Positions 11,901 through 18,903 of a DNA stretch of 43,703 bases are shown in pieces. How positions within the stretch are numbered: the stretch's first letter is position 1; every line of letters begins with the position of its first letter. The notes under the pieces are model-generated. The model had not been told where the DNA came from. It worked only from the letters and a program-made list of their open reading frames with translations, and did no database searches. Source of the DNA: a virus; the IMG/VR virus record IMGVR_UViG_3300024346_000141, positions 1 through 43,703 of that record. The stretch is one strand, 5' to 3'. Made by a program: the position numbers and the translations under genes.

Positions 11901-13867
11901 TTTGCTGTAATATAATCTGGACTACTGAGTGCAAGTAAACTATCACCAGTTGTCATAACAGTATCAACATCAAATATTCTAGTCACAACGCCTGAACCTG
12001 TTGGCGTTCCTGTTGCAAGGAAAACTGTACCTACTGTACTGTCTGCCGCTCCTGCTGTTGTAAAGTCTGTTGTACCTGCTGTTGTAATTTCATATACAAA
12101 TCCTGAAGCTACACTTGTGGCCGCTATGCTTGGTGTCTTAACAATCTTATAGATGTTTTGATCATTTAGCAATACAAACCTTGAACCAATCTGCATACTA
12201 ATTGACTTAGTCTTTGCACTAAGGACAGCTGATACTGGTCCTTGCCATTGACATGTCTCGTTTTTAATATTTCCAAACAAGTGTAAGTCTTGATTAAATT
12301 CTATAATTGGTCTTCTGGCTTGAAGTGCATCAGTAGTATGTGTTGATGCTTTGTAACCCAGTACCATACCTTCTAAACTTTGTAGTGTATCCTTATGCAC
12401 CCAATAGTTTCCTCTGGACCAAATTGTTCCTGTGTCATCTCTTGTTGAGATAACCAAATAATCTTTTACAGAAGTTGTTAGGTAATCTCTATCCCAACTT
12501 TCACCGTCCCACATATCATTAACAAAGTCTTTTTGGGCTTGTGTTAAACTGGCTGGTAGAAGCTGAACCACACTAAAGTCTCCACTTGCTTCATCTTGGT
12601 ATCTAGCACTAACTAGAACAGTAGTGGAAACTTGTCCATCTGCCGCAATAGAGGCTTGGTATATTTTAAATTGATCTAAGTAGCCGCCTTTGAAAAGTTT
12701 GGCTGTTCCAGTTCCGGCACTACCATTATTGGTAGCTCTAAACGTTACACCAACTGCGGCTGAACTTGCACCTAAGTTTACCCAGTTTGTTGTTCCTACT
12801 GATGTAATTTGATACACATCGCCAAGTTTAATTTGTGATTCTGTTTGTGCTACTGGTTGCATTTCTGGCCAGTCACTATCCAGTTTAAAGATCATATCAT
12901 TAGATATGTATGACTTCTTTTCCTGTCCACCATCATAAAAGTATAAAAGTGGTGGTGCCGTATTTGCTATAACCTGTGTATTGTATGAACTAATAAGTGA
13001 GTGTATACTACTAAAACCTCTAGGGTCTGCTCCTTGGAAAGTTAGTGAACTAGCCCAAGTTGTAATTTTATCATTGTCCCAATACTGTCCAACAATGTCC
13101 TTGTATGTTGAATCGTCTGTCCATATTCTTTCATATCTAGAACCTGTAGTGTGATATTCTGTGTGTAATTGTAATTTAATGCTGTCGCCAACACCAGTAA
13201 CCAAGTATGTGTTTAGAGTTACAGAACCATAACCACTCATCAACTTAATTAACATTCCATTTTCTAATTCAAATGTCTTATTATCATCTATAAATGTGTG
13301 TGCAGTTTTACCGTTGACATCTGTTAGTAGATCAGCAGTATATGTGCCTGTACCATTAGTATTATCACTCTCATATACTGGCATATCACTTACCCAATAA
13401 TATGAATTGTAGTTTACAAACTTGTCATTGTCAATTGGTGGTGCGAAGCTGTAGGTCTGTGCATTGTAGGCACTATTATAATTGTAGTTGTCAAATTCTA
13501 TACCAACACTATTTGCAATATCATCTGGTGTCAACATACTGTTAATTGTTGAATCTTCTAGTTTTGTTACAATACTTGGATCCAGTTGTCTATTTCTGCG
13601 TACTGTTGTTTTGCTTGCTTCCTTTAGGTATACATCGCCTTGTTTAGCAACGCCGCCTTGAGTACTACCAACATAAGCATCAATGTCTTCTAAGCTGCCC
13701 TTGGAGATCATTTGATCCAGAGTTGCATCCATCCATTTTTGATTTAGTGGAGTGTCAAAGACTGACGGTAAGTAGTCAGTTGCCTTGATCTTATTTGTTT
13801 TATAAGTTCCAGATCGCTTTTTATTTTCAGCAATTGTCTGTTTCTTGGATTCGTAGTTCTCGGACAT
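2903..13867 (-). CDS. Giant virion structural protein (3,654 aa)
   Basis: This is the largest gene in the window. Its N-terminus (KATDYLPSVFDT, PLNQKWMDATLDQMI, then FVNYNSYYWVSDMPVY near residue 160) and a central segment (GHDGCEY ... ELEKRAYAGI, about residue 1265) match the very large structural proteins of T4-like cyanophages, which are tail or fibre associated. Two copies of a roughly 45-residue module with the core GTTxxxxxGA occur near residues 345-390 and 587-631; a third copy is in gp6. Residues about 2,265-2,550 hold repeated flagellin-IN-like units with cores such as ANLTRAQIVTLINA and VAEAAASILAA. The rest is Asn/Thr/Ser-rich and low in Cys. The gene ends in overlap with the next start. 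It has an AAGG site and lies 8 bases after gp6, so it belongs to the baseplate operon. Its precise position in the virion is unknown. Confidence 0.85.
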   Translation of the reverse strand: MSENYESKKQTIAENKKRSGTYKTNKIKATDYLPSVFDTPLNQKWMDATLDQMISKGSLEDIDAYVGSTQGGVAKQGDVYLKEASKTTVRRNRQLDPSIVTKLEDSTINSMLTPDDIANSVGIEFDNYNYNSAYNAQTYSFAPPIDNDKFVNYNSYYWVSDMPVYESDNTNGTGTYTADLLTDVNGKTAHTFIDDNKTFELENGMLIKLMSGYGSVTLNTYLVTGVGDSIKLQLHTEYHTTGSRYERIWTDDSTYKDIVGQYWDNDKITTWASSLTFQGADPRGFSSIHSLISSYNTQVIANTAPPLLYFYDGGQEKKSYISNDMIFKLDSDWPEMQPVAQTESQIKLGDVYQITSVGTTNWVNLGASSAAVGVTFRATNNGSAGTGTAKLFKGGYLDQFKIYQASIAADGQVSTTVLVSARYQDEASGDFSVVQLLPASLTQAQKDFVNDMWDGESWDRDYLTTSVKDYLVISTRDDTGTIWSRGNYWVHKDTLQSLEGMVLGYKASTHTTDALQARRPIIEFNQDLHLFGNIKNETCQWQGPVSAVLSAKTKSISMQIGSRFVLLNDQNIYKIVKTPSIAATSVASGFVYEITTAGTTDFTTAGAADSTVGTVFLATGTPTGSGVVTRIFDVDTVMTTGDSLLALSSPDYITANQFKYALKDLFFNGTSITIGQEKTAENQAPLFLVWDDAGCELKDETKYPGNSFVGNKLFGYKIGTGTADTELGFALTYKDTGSKADYVFEAFLHTLTSSYNVSTSSGGLVGGTRNVEGLFAYGSGTDRRHLYVPSIMNSGAKSQAQTIVTDGTVNATVSVGHSNWRKTTAYWVYGTGAELNGFSVAQKFADGLTTERRKVHPDIVLVNGDATIFHDLIGSASTNNLKIYAEDKTTVISSGVAYSDNNGDSFNETLTFTPSTNGVYYYGYSTGVGHKLARIIVVADLDTHFHNLYIDGKWIAPASYTIGSTEITVPASLLADTSIIDVEYYSNSSELLSSDTLDVETHSHNATNKMLETLTITETLGHWESKIRSTIDFTGLSYGNNNSHKKTKVTGLGGEIFIHNEPSIMHDLNYADNRINIKESLAAQGRDWWAFKRRFESQVKRLYSTNSYTTTKAIVNDAINAISSTKKGSKLHQFSNMVYAYDDKVQTIECVVAQLVYTTNYTANSDLTQRDHVYVYLTDQQTLTDGSIAYVQRMLVKDVDYTFAGNTLTLLINPVAGSGTPTLDIVWHDMDYDCHVPASIAKLGMSNVTHPQIVGGVTIIGHDGCEYQMQAGAKLDNPLDRKYDVVNAAYYELEKRAYAGIVEHENTVSAVKYMPSLSNGHWYKLADMDLYAEQHFADWKAKTGVTSLNPTNYYDNADDTTWNYNSMVFGNNFTGNKLPGHWKGAYTVLFGTHTPHLTPWHMLGHSMKPSWWDTYYSWTDATKRTALIKALNTGHVNNPAENPDVKNNINYANLYWDFATKCPVNSSGALVARSAILGTPANVDKAAPFVFGDWGPVEFIWRSSSLGHSTLVDTAVKLNPNEAFNEFFQPGTIKSTVDANISKEVYHVGNKLINPKDVIYSGKIYGKKIKSLKVVSSTTGYVSAATIDILDLVSRKSATATLDIQGGTVVGVALTNRGIDYNAKPILDVINGSSVANVYTELAIETVEIAERTNGINEAQKNNLDRNFYTDNLEQQYYSLDTQLVQKISGFTNKNLLTFKTESGPSGEYRINENDFSLKMYSGVPTDIITASDVTITKSGTNYIVSGLSSAKQRFKILECIKDTNYFDVEVTTASTVKKYKNFNTTASIVEFGSTLAKIQDIYDFIRGNRQYLESKGITFEEDKDAEALRLATWAVTAENGDVHTVFLGSAVTYKSNHGYILEFDKLPNKTNGLLSTSGKAIDKSEVFIDRTSDSLTVTVNDDTFMEVGSVSFAEVNFEHAAVFKNITQFNDVLYNAVNNQRHYRLSIEGQRTKDWDGNKRAPGYLVFAETVVENWDTSVQSIDDFYNYDIENVNQGVTKAESLTIGNYGRDWITETNLPNSVFGEFYKGMIRDKGTTRVAQSFARSNLINGGDSLVSLNEEWMFRMSHFGDTQNVNATEIALDVGTIKQKKHLVKFGSIADADWVNNKKTTNVFEEISFQAHLEQENRFRTAGEVIVSEVKKAVFDVTNIGTAYDSTADYANIPTWNGQTSYKRRDVVRKDGVYYRLQASSIGYDTTPTDLTFIGTEISPTFEYASQSAGNPASAIIDGISVWFDETTRVFSNLVATGTAGQTVASPSDITIDTLSIPLSYQPLTNQVDSSAAENGNPHITTGTLTNPVITDNTGKNLLINGATINMYNGGTIPISTTANLTRAQIVTLINASDASGRLVASDTGTAIKIVYDVQNNAAGQLVIGAGTANTDLGLSVATYSPALIQSNVDSPMSPTIQAGLINANGSLPANIVASVSGTDQLLITKTPTSSTAVGSGDSLTITGTAGPLNGFNTTYGPMTFTDTPRPSSVAEAAASILAAGITGVTATTTGNRLTITSTNDNINLGAKTNPMNVTAGFPQTGIQYATATVIANVFDVSDWSEETYDPTRFRIQVVDDSAIINNDGLTGTVKSKFEGWNVLQPHSFGWYTLGQAVDANGNAILDASGNITYTSSCSICAGTATSDGNDAEVSIADSTNLPIAHGLEIGDYVMLVNTNTKPAVDGIHRVTALGDLNNPSKFYIDRFIEECGSAQEVYVLRNCRFEHKEALDATIGAGASSTKYRWQNEDIAWTNYLTQADANASVNRGTYRWDYDGATWTLNTTRTVTTRPTNNQLERIVLYDNATKSTQLELEIYDPVVGIIPGIADREIDSKSPLDHAVYTHSTALGEFDEADPKNAWGEGRIGSTWWNTNSLVYIDYSQGSAEYRMGNWGNLFPGTEMKVYEWTKSTVAPDEWENAVSTSVDMFGQPATGKAFSEFSNELNEEVYFYSQLEDYNPNTGNYDTVYYFWVYDKTTTPSRSNRRLNVKSLASIIADPTANGISWAAAIDDQNLIISNVDAYVGTDTVLQVNRKLTNGAHSNWTLLQEGNGVIPEYWYLGVRDNVVGKQLSTDIELPNLSLHEVNRYGDDRSIAQSWYTETLDARREAVGAANRLLKHMNLIGDLAGKWDRSIGLKNKVIDIEVSEKATADWTASKAYVVGNRIAYRREIYICKVAHTSSVDFITDEPSKWRRAATVYDLTTMWEWADYVSVDKNVNAIPSVIINRPSLLAGIDTAKHQLVQIKIVKDGLDRDELQSWNGTEWIMVEKKNATIKFNDTIYNPANIDAWDKNAWDSIAYDGNTDVYSYYFVKALRKDIFIDKYVDNFNLFFFAMIYHALADQQSVDWVYKTTYLELGLSTPISTTLRRYRKNGVNELIGYINTVKPFHSKIRNVFDANTILDEADTSITEQSRNMMITSRLNDHNVQENIVANYAKNENRASYAGTVVTGGDFATTPSNAYVGKAFTSSTAYDSIGNEVFLNASKGDERTTFRLQTLEDLAISVITNTSGSTVSADSRTLLYQQNNDLTLAAYSLEDANATTVTSAVSITLTTIPVTDGTKFGKTGFAYINGEIIHYGDVNGNNLQNITRGVGLTKAKKHATASTIVDITDSALAIDSGITTGGADPSTGRYQTEVLINGLGKSLLDSTATNRLPVQIQASTKGIEL

Positions 13868-13875
13868 TTTAAACC

Positions 13876-16800
13876 TTAAGCTGCTCTAATATTACTTTGT
13901 GTGATATTATCTATAATATCAATGTCTGTTGCTGACACATCAGGAATCAACAGTTCTCCTCCCATTGGTGTAATCTGGAAAAGATCTCCAAACACACTAG
14001 TAGACAATTGTGGTACAATAACAAAACTGCTAATGATACCTGCTAGTTCTTTATGTACATAAGCCGCCAGTTCAGTGAAGTAGAATGTTTCACCAAAGTC
14101 CCAATTGTCTATGTTAAAGAAGTTACCAATCTCTTCTACTACTTTATCTTTTATTTCATTATCAGTAAATCTTGTGCCTGGCACTTTGATAATTCTAAAC
14201 TTTGCTTGTAGTGATGCATCTGCTTTGGCGCCAAATAATACTTTGTAATTTACTGGTCTGTAAATAATACTATCACTCATTGCCTTTTTACCTGTTTGCT
14301 GTGAGAAACTCTGCTTCAACTCATCAATTGTAGGTGGTACAGGTTTTACTAGATCCTCTCTAGTATCCTTTAACCAATTTCTATATGCTGTGTCGTAGTA
14401 ACGTGTTAACACAAAAACATCTATTAAGTTTGTAAAACTAGGATCAACAACTTCATTATCTGCAGGAACATGTGTCCACTCAAAACGTAGATTGTCCTGT
14501 ACGTTTCCGTAAGCAGTACCAGTTCCTAAACCGGCACCTGTCGCTGTAAATGTTACACCAACTGTATTTGCACTAGCACCAAGTCCAGTAAAATCTGTTG
14601 TACCTACTGTACTGATTGTGTATGATCTACCAACTACAAATGCACCAGCAGTTTCTACAGTAATACTATTGAAGCTATCTGGATCATCTGGTCTGTCATC
14701 ATTGTTGTTATCCACTAGACTTAGAATAATTTTGTTTTGATTATATATTCCACTCTGGTCTCCCTGTGTGGCAAACTCATATCCGTATATGAAGAAGTCA
14801 CTGCTTGGAAATCCAGTTCTAGTTAAGTCTTGTAATTTAACTCTATCTCTTTGTTTCTTGTTGCTCTGTTCATTTAATTGAAATTCGTTAGTAATATTAC
14901 TAAAGTCTATCTGCGTACTTTCCAGAGTATAACGTAAAACTCTAGTTGTTATATCCCATTTGTCTGTTGCACTAGTTGAATCAAATGCAATATGTATTGT
15001 CCAGTTATTATCTAAACTAACAGCATCAGCTGGATTGTAAGCAAAAGGAGTAGGGAAAGCCGTATCCACCGCACTAGGCAATGGATCTCTATCTATAATA
15101 TCCCAACCCAAATTTAAGAAATCATACTTTAGTGCAAACGTTTGTCTGTTACCCAAGTACTCAATAATGTTAGCTCTTTCAGTTGGATCAAACTGCCTTG
15201 TATACGCTGGAATAATATACATCATCTTATAGCCGTTTGGAATTGTTGCATCAAGACTAATTGCACCAAAGTTTCTGTTTGCTGTTAGTCCTGTTGGGTT
15301 ACCATCAGCACCATCAATACCTAATCCACTTGCAAAAATCTTACTTACTTTTGCCCACTTAACTGTGCCACCTGTTGCAAGTAATCCAGTCCCGGCATCT
15401 AATGCACTACCGAATTTAACAAGAGCACCTACTCTTAGATATTTTAAATAGTTGTTCTGTGTTTTACCAGTACGTTTGATTACGCTATCACTATCAGTAA
15501 AATATCCTGTGTTGGTATTACCTGTTTGTTGCCAAGTAAACGGAAATTTTGAATCTCCATTTCTATAAATGGTATCCTCAATAGTGTCAAATGTTCCTCT
15601 ATACTCGCTGAAGTATAGATTAATTAGTTCGTCATCTTGAATAATCTGTTTAAGCAATTGATCAAAGACTGTACTAGGTGTCATGTCTGTTGCATATTTA
15701 ACTTTAGTCTGCGTAGTCTTTGTTACTTTACCATCAGTTGCAAATAAGTTTAGATTAGTATACGCACCAGTTGGATCATTAAGCGTTACAAAACGACTAT
15801 GTCCACTATGTGTTCTATTGATACTTTTAATTTTTCTAATATTATCGCTCTGTGTATACAAATAACTATTGTAATCATCTGCCGTGATCATGCGGTCCTG
15901 CGTTGCATAAATGCGTGGCGCATTTGTTTTTATATCGTCCAAACTTTCACTGCTACTAGCGTTGGTTACACTTTCTCTTAGTTGTACTGCAAGTACGGCT
16001 GTATAATTATTACCGTCTGCACCTGTATAGTCTATGCTAATACGTTTTGTTCCAATGTCATCAGGTCTTAACACATATGTTTGGTTCTCACTTTTACGAT
16101 ACCATATACGAATTATTCCTTTTGGTGGATTACCAAAACTTTTATCAGCAAAGCATACACTAATTTTATTATCTTCTCTTGTCTTAACGCTGTAAATGTC
16201 TCTAATACCTTGGTTAATAAAATTATAGTTTGCACTCTGTCCATAGATATTATCTACCTTAGTCCATTTTTTATTAACTGTTCCGTCTGCATTTACTGTC
16301 TGTACCCAAACGTCCGTTGAGTTGATGTTAATCTCATCTATGTCCAGCGTCATTCCACTTAGTGATTCAGTAATATTAAAATCTTTAAATGTTAACTGTC
16401 CTTGTTTGAATCCCACAAAGAAACCTGTGTGGTTACTGCTGATACTTTGTCCATCATTTTTATATTGGATACTAAATGATCCACTTGGATCAGGTGTATT
16501 TTCAATCATTGTCTGTTGCACTATATCGTAATCCAAACCAACAGCATTAAATGATACACTTGAACCCTGTGCAAGTCCAGTAAATGTAAACACAATCTGG
16601 TCTGCTACATTGTTTGTATTATAGTATTGTGTAGCCACACCATTTTCTGTTACTTGTCTACGAGGACTACCGAATTGATTACTTTGTACAAACAGAGCAT
16701 TCATTACTGTTGTAAAGTTATCTAGGTTGTCTGCTGTAGTTGTATTCTCAAACCGAATCTCTTCTCCACCAAGTGTTGTACCACTAGCGCCTATAACATT

Positions 16801-17181
16801 CTCGTTTGTTTTTATACTTGTAACTTTTAACAATCCAAAAGGCGTAACGTTTCGTCTAGGTTTGTATCCCAAAAACTCTGAGAGTTTAAAGACGCTGTCC
16901 TGTCTTTCTGCTGTACTTAAAAAGTTATTTCTGCTGTTTAGATCTACTCTAAATGCTAAGTTGTGTCCGAACTGTGCTATAACATCGAGGAGTGCAACAA
17001 ATTCTGCACTTTCTACCCAATCACTATAGCTTTCCGGATAATTATTACTAATGTACTCAATCATTGAAGTACGGATAGTATCAAAATCATATGCTTGGAA
17101 GTTTGCGTTCACATAGGACTCATAAACTGCTTTATAATCCTCTGCCGCAAATAACCTGCTCTGTCTTACCTGTTGTGCCAT
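13876..17181 (-). CDS. 6: Baseplate wedge protein gp6
   Basis: gp6 forms the ring that joins the wedges of the T4 baseplate. The N-terminus (FAAEDYKAVYESYVNANF, then EYISNNYPESYSDWVESAEF) and the following segment, which ends in an LGYKPRRNVTPFG-type motif near residue 105-120, are typical of the gp6 (baseplate J-like) family. At 1,101 residues it is much longer than T4 gp6 (660 residues). The extra length lies in the middle and C-terminal third and includes, at about residues 847-890, one copy of the GTTDFT module also present in the giant protein. It follows gp25 by 2 bases and precedes the giant gene, so wedge proteins and the giant protein are made together. Confidence 0.92.
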   Translation of the reverse strand: MAQQVRQSRLFAAEDYKAVYESYVNANFQAYDFDTIRTSMIEYISNNYPESYSDWVESAEFVALLDVIAQFGHNLAFRVDLNSRNNFLSTAERQDSVFKLSEFLGYKPRRNVTPFGLLKVTSIKTNENVIGASGTTLGGEEIRFENTTTADNLDNFTTVMNALFVQSNQFGSPRRQVTENGVATQYYNTNNVADQIVFTFTGLAQGSSVSFNAVGLDYDIVQQTMIENTPDPSGSFSIQYKNDGQSISSNHTGFFVGFKQGQLTFKDFNITESLSGMTLDIDEININSTDVWVQTVNADGTVNKKWTKVDNIYGQSANYNFINQGIRDIYSVKTREDNKISVCFADKSFGNPPKGIIRIWYRKSENQTYVLRPDDIGTKRISIDYTGADGNNYTAVLAVQLRESVTNASSSESLDDIKTNAPRIYATQDRMITADDYNSYLYTQSDNIRKIKSINRTHSGHSRFVTLNDPTGAYTNLNLFATDGKVTKTTQTKVKYATDMTPSTVFDQLLKQIIQDDELINLYFSEYRGTFDTIEDTIYRNGDSKFPFTWQQTGNTNTGYFTDSDSVIKRTGKTQNNYLKYLRVGALVKFGSALDAGTGLLATGGTVKWAKVSKIFASGLGIDGADGNPTGLTANRNFGAISLDATIPNGYKMMYIIPAYTRQFDPTERANIIEYLGNRQTFALKYDFLNLGWDIIDRDPLPSAVDTAFPTPFAYNPADAVSLDNNWTIHIAFDSTSATDKWDITTRVLRYTLESTQIDFSNITNEFQLNEQSNKKQRDRVKLQDLTRTGFPSSDFFIYGYEFATQGDQSGIYNQNKIILSLVDNNNDDRPDDPDSFNSITVETAGAFVVGRSYTISTVGTTDFTGLGASANTVGVTFTATGAGLGTGTAYGNVQDNLRFEWTHVPADNEVVDPSFTNLIDVFVLTRYYDTAYRNWLKDTREDLVKPVPPTIDELKQSFSQQTGKKAMSDSIIYRPVNYKVLFGAKADASLQAKFRIIKVPGTRFTDNEIKDKVVEEIGNFFNIDNWDFGETFYFTELAAYVHKELAGIISSFVIVPQLSTSVFGDLFQITPMGGELLIPDVSATDIDIIDNITQSNIRAA

Positions 17182-17183
17182 TA

Positions 17184-17570
17184 TTAAAACTCTGCCTCTG
17201 CAAATTCTCTATCGAACTTCAATCGTAATACTGTCTCTGTCGTAGTAGGCAAATATAACAATTGTATACTAATTGTAATTGAACTGCTGTCTTCAGTCAC
17301 TCTAACATTCTTAGTCATTAGACTGAACCGAGGATCGTAATTAACTACGTCATTTACGTCTTGTTCAATTAGCTCTATTGTATTCTCATCCAATGGTTGA
17401 AATACATAAAAAGGCAACATGCTACCAAATGAGGGTTGACTCCATTTTTCACCCTTACGGATTTTGAAATGGTTGTCAAGGTCCTGTTTTGCTAGGTCCA
17501 GCTTAGTCATTTGCTTCGCTGATCTTTTCTGACCTCTTGTTGTGTATCCTATACCTGTGCTATTGTTCAT
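17184..17570 (-). CDS. 25: Baseplate wedge protein gp25
   Basis: gp25 is a small wedge component with a fold related to that of VgrG-system and R-pyocin lysozyme-like baseplate proteins. The 128-residue length fits (T4: 132). The conserved core motif appears as NYDPRF (78-83), equivalent to the EPR motif of the family, and the C-terminal strand pair ends in LRLKFDREF. The chosen start, MNNSTGIGYTT, aligns with the usual beginning of marine-phage gp25. Its ATG has no purine-rich ribosome binding site, and only 4 bases lie between it and a late promoter box. It may therefore be translated from a nearly leaderless message. It is followed by gp6 after 2 bases. Confidence 0.9.
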   Translation of the reverse strand: MNNSTGIGYTTRGQKRSAKQMTKLDLAKQDLDNHFKIRKGEKWSQPSFGSMLPFYVFQPLDENTIELIEQDVNDVVNYDPRFSLMTKNVRVTEDSSSITISIQLLYLPTTTETVLRLKFDREFAEAEF

Positions 17571-17574
17571 ACTA

Positions 17575-17582
17575 ATATTTAG
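17575..17582 (-). promoter_or_regulatory. 25: Late promoter box CTAAATAT before gp25
   Basis: The minus strand reads CTAAATAT followed by TAGT and then the gp25 ATG. In T4, late transcripts start about 6 bases past the box, which would place the start of the message at or within the start codon. It marks the head of the gp25-gp6-giant operon. Confidence 0.55.
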
Positions 17583-17607
17583 CTGAAAAAAACCGACGTT
17601 TCTAATT

Positions 17608-18162
17608 CTATACAGTTATAACTAAACTTTTATCAACAGATACTAATTCTTCAGGCCAAAATAGGAAATCACGCCAGGATTCGTCCGGAATATACAATGT
17701 GAACAGTCTTGCGTTGCGATTTATTTCATGATAGCTGGGTTGATAAGGGATTGAGATGGGTTGGATTAGTTTGTTGGACTTTGAACTGTTGCATGGCTTA
17801 CATGCACTAGCACAATTTGTCCATGATGTTCTGCCTCCGTGGCTTTTTGGGATAACGTGATCTATTGTTAAATCTCCTTGCCGGTGTTTTGTGCCACAGT
17901 ACTGACAAGTATAGTTATCTCTTATAAACATGTTTCGCCTGGTAAATTTTGCTCTCGTTGGTAGCTTATGATAACGATTAAGCATTACAATACTTGGCAT
18001 TGGCATTACGAAGTTTTCACTATGCAAGGGTTTATCCTCATAGCTCTTTACAATTTTTATCTTATCGGAAAAATATGCTTTGACGGCACTCTGCCAACTA
18101 ATTGTGCTTAGTGGCAACAGGCTTAAAGGCTGTGCATCTGCATTAAGTAATAGTACACTCAT
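17608..18162 (-). CDS. HNH endonuclease (184 aa)
   Basis: This is a standalone HNH nuclease with a complete motif set: CxxC at Cys86/Cys89, the catalytic DH pair at Asp101-His102 within LTIDHVIPKSHGG, Asn116, and a second CxxCN at Cys121/Cys124/Asn125. The cysteines would bind a structural zinc. The N-terminus (LLLNADAQPLSLLPLSTISW) is the conserved leader of this HNH family found in bacteria and marine phages, so the start is secure. It interrupts the baseplate cluster between gp25 and the lysozyme-fold gene. It could be a mobile free-standing homing-type nuclease or have a packaging or DNA-metabolism role; the sequence does not decide. It lacks a ribosome binding site and starts 5 bases after a late box. 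Confidence 0.9.
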   Translation of the reverse strand: MSVLLLNADAQPLSLLPLSTISWQSAVKAYFSDKIKIVKSYEDKPLHSENFVMPMPSIVMLNRYHKLPTRAKFTRRNMFIRDNYTCQYCGTKHRQGDLTIDHVIPKSHGGRTSWTNCASACKPCNSSKSNKLIQPISIPYQPSYHEINRNARLFTLYIPDESWRDFLFWPEELVSVDKSLVITV

Positions 18163-18167
18163 GTCAA

Positions 18168-18175
18168 TATTTATG
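18168..18175 (-). promoter_or_regulatory. Late promoter box CATAAATA before the HNH gene
   Basis: The minus strand reads CATAAATA, then TTGAC, then the HNH start codon. The box overlaps the stop codon of the preceding gene. As with gp25, the expected transcription start falls at about the ATG and no ribosome binding site is present. Confidence 0.5.
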
Positions 18176-18902
18176 TAGACAGATTTGCTAAGTTAACAAT
18201 TTGCCTTTTTCTAGATTGTGTCATCTTGGGTAAGAATCTATTTGTTTCTTTATAGTATACATACTCTGCTTGGTTTAGAGATTTAGTTGTCTCAAATCCA
18301 TTAGGGTATAGTGTTCTAATATTTTGTAGTCCTTGTGCTTTGAGTAATGCTCTTGATTTGATACTACCATAGTCAGCCAACATCATAATCTTTGCTTCTC
18401 CCTGACGCACTATTCGTTGATTGCCACTCAGCACTAGAGCGGTTGCAACAAATTGCCATTGTTCATTCACGATGTAACTGTTTATCTTAAACTGTCTATC
18501 CGGTGTTCCTGTTTTTGATATATCACCAGTAAAATAGAATAGACTAAACAGAGCATCATAATTTGTTTGACTTATAAGTGATAGTGGTAGGATCTTTTTA
18601 AATGCTCTCTCTTTGTTTTTTAAGTCTTCAATAAAATAACTATAGGCTTCTGATTCTGTTAGTCCATTACTATCATTACCATTTGAGAATCCATAACCAA
18701 TAACTGGTAAACTGTTTACTGTATATACAAATGGTGACCAGGATTTTTGTTTAATTATATAACTTATAACACTGGTGCTTGCTTCTAGATCTGTCAGCGG
18801 TATTTTTGTATCTGTCATTGTACTGTTTAGATTTGTAAACAAGTCAAACTCTACCAGATCGTTTTCTGATATTGTGTTTGATAATGTATAGGTTCTTGGC
18901 AT
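18171..18902 (-). CDS. Degenerate T4-lysozyme-like (GH24 fold) protein
   Basis: The middle of this 243-residue protein follows the GH24 phage-lysozyme pattern in order. It has a VIGYGFSN turn (residues about 68-75, equivalent to TIGIGH in T4 lysozyme), LTESEAYSYFIEDL (equivalent to the KDEAEKLF helix), NYDALFSLFYFTG (equivalent to YDALVSLAFNIG), and a late helix with RQGEAKIMML. The catalytic triad is absent: the position of the essential Glu reads KQKSW, the Thr before IGYG is Val, and no Asp occupies the expected place. I infer a lysozyme fold kept for structure or binding, not hydrolysis. It lies next to gp5, which in T4 carries the lysozyme domain internally and here does not. An AGAGGG site precedes the ATG. 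Confidence 0.65.
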   Translation of the reverse strand: MPRTYTLSNTISENDLVEFDLFTNLNSTMTDTKIPLTDLEASTSVISYIIKQKSWSPFVYTVNSLPVIGYGFSNGNDSNGLTESEAYSYFIEDLKNKERAFKKILPLSLISQTNYDALFSLFYFTGDISKTGTPDRQFKINSYIVNEQWQFVATALVLSGNQRIVRQGEAKIMMLADYGSIKSRALLKAQGLQNIRTLYPNGFETTKSLNQAEYVYYKETNRFLPKMTQSRKRQIVNLANLST

Positions 18903-18903
18903 C

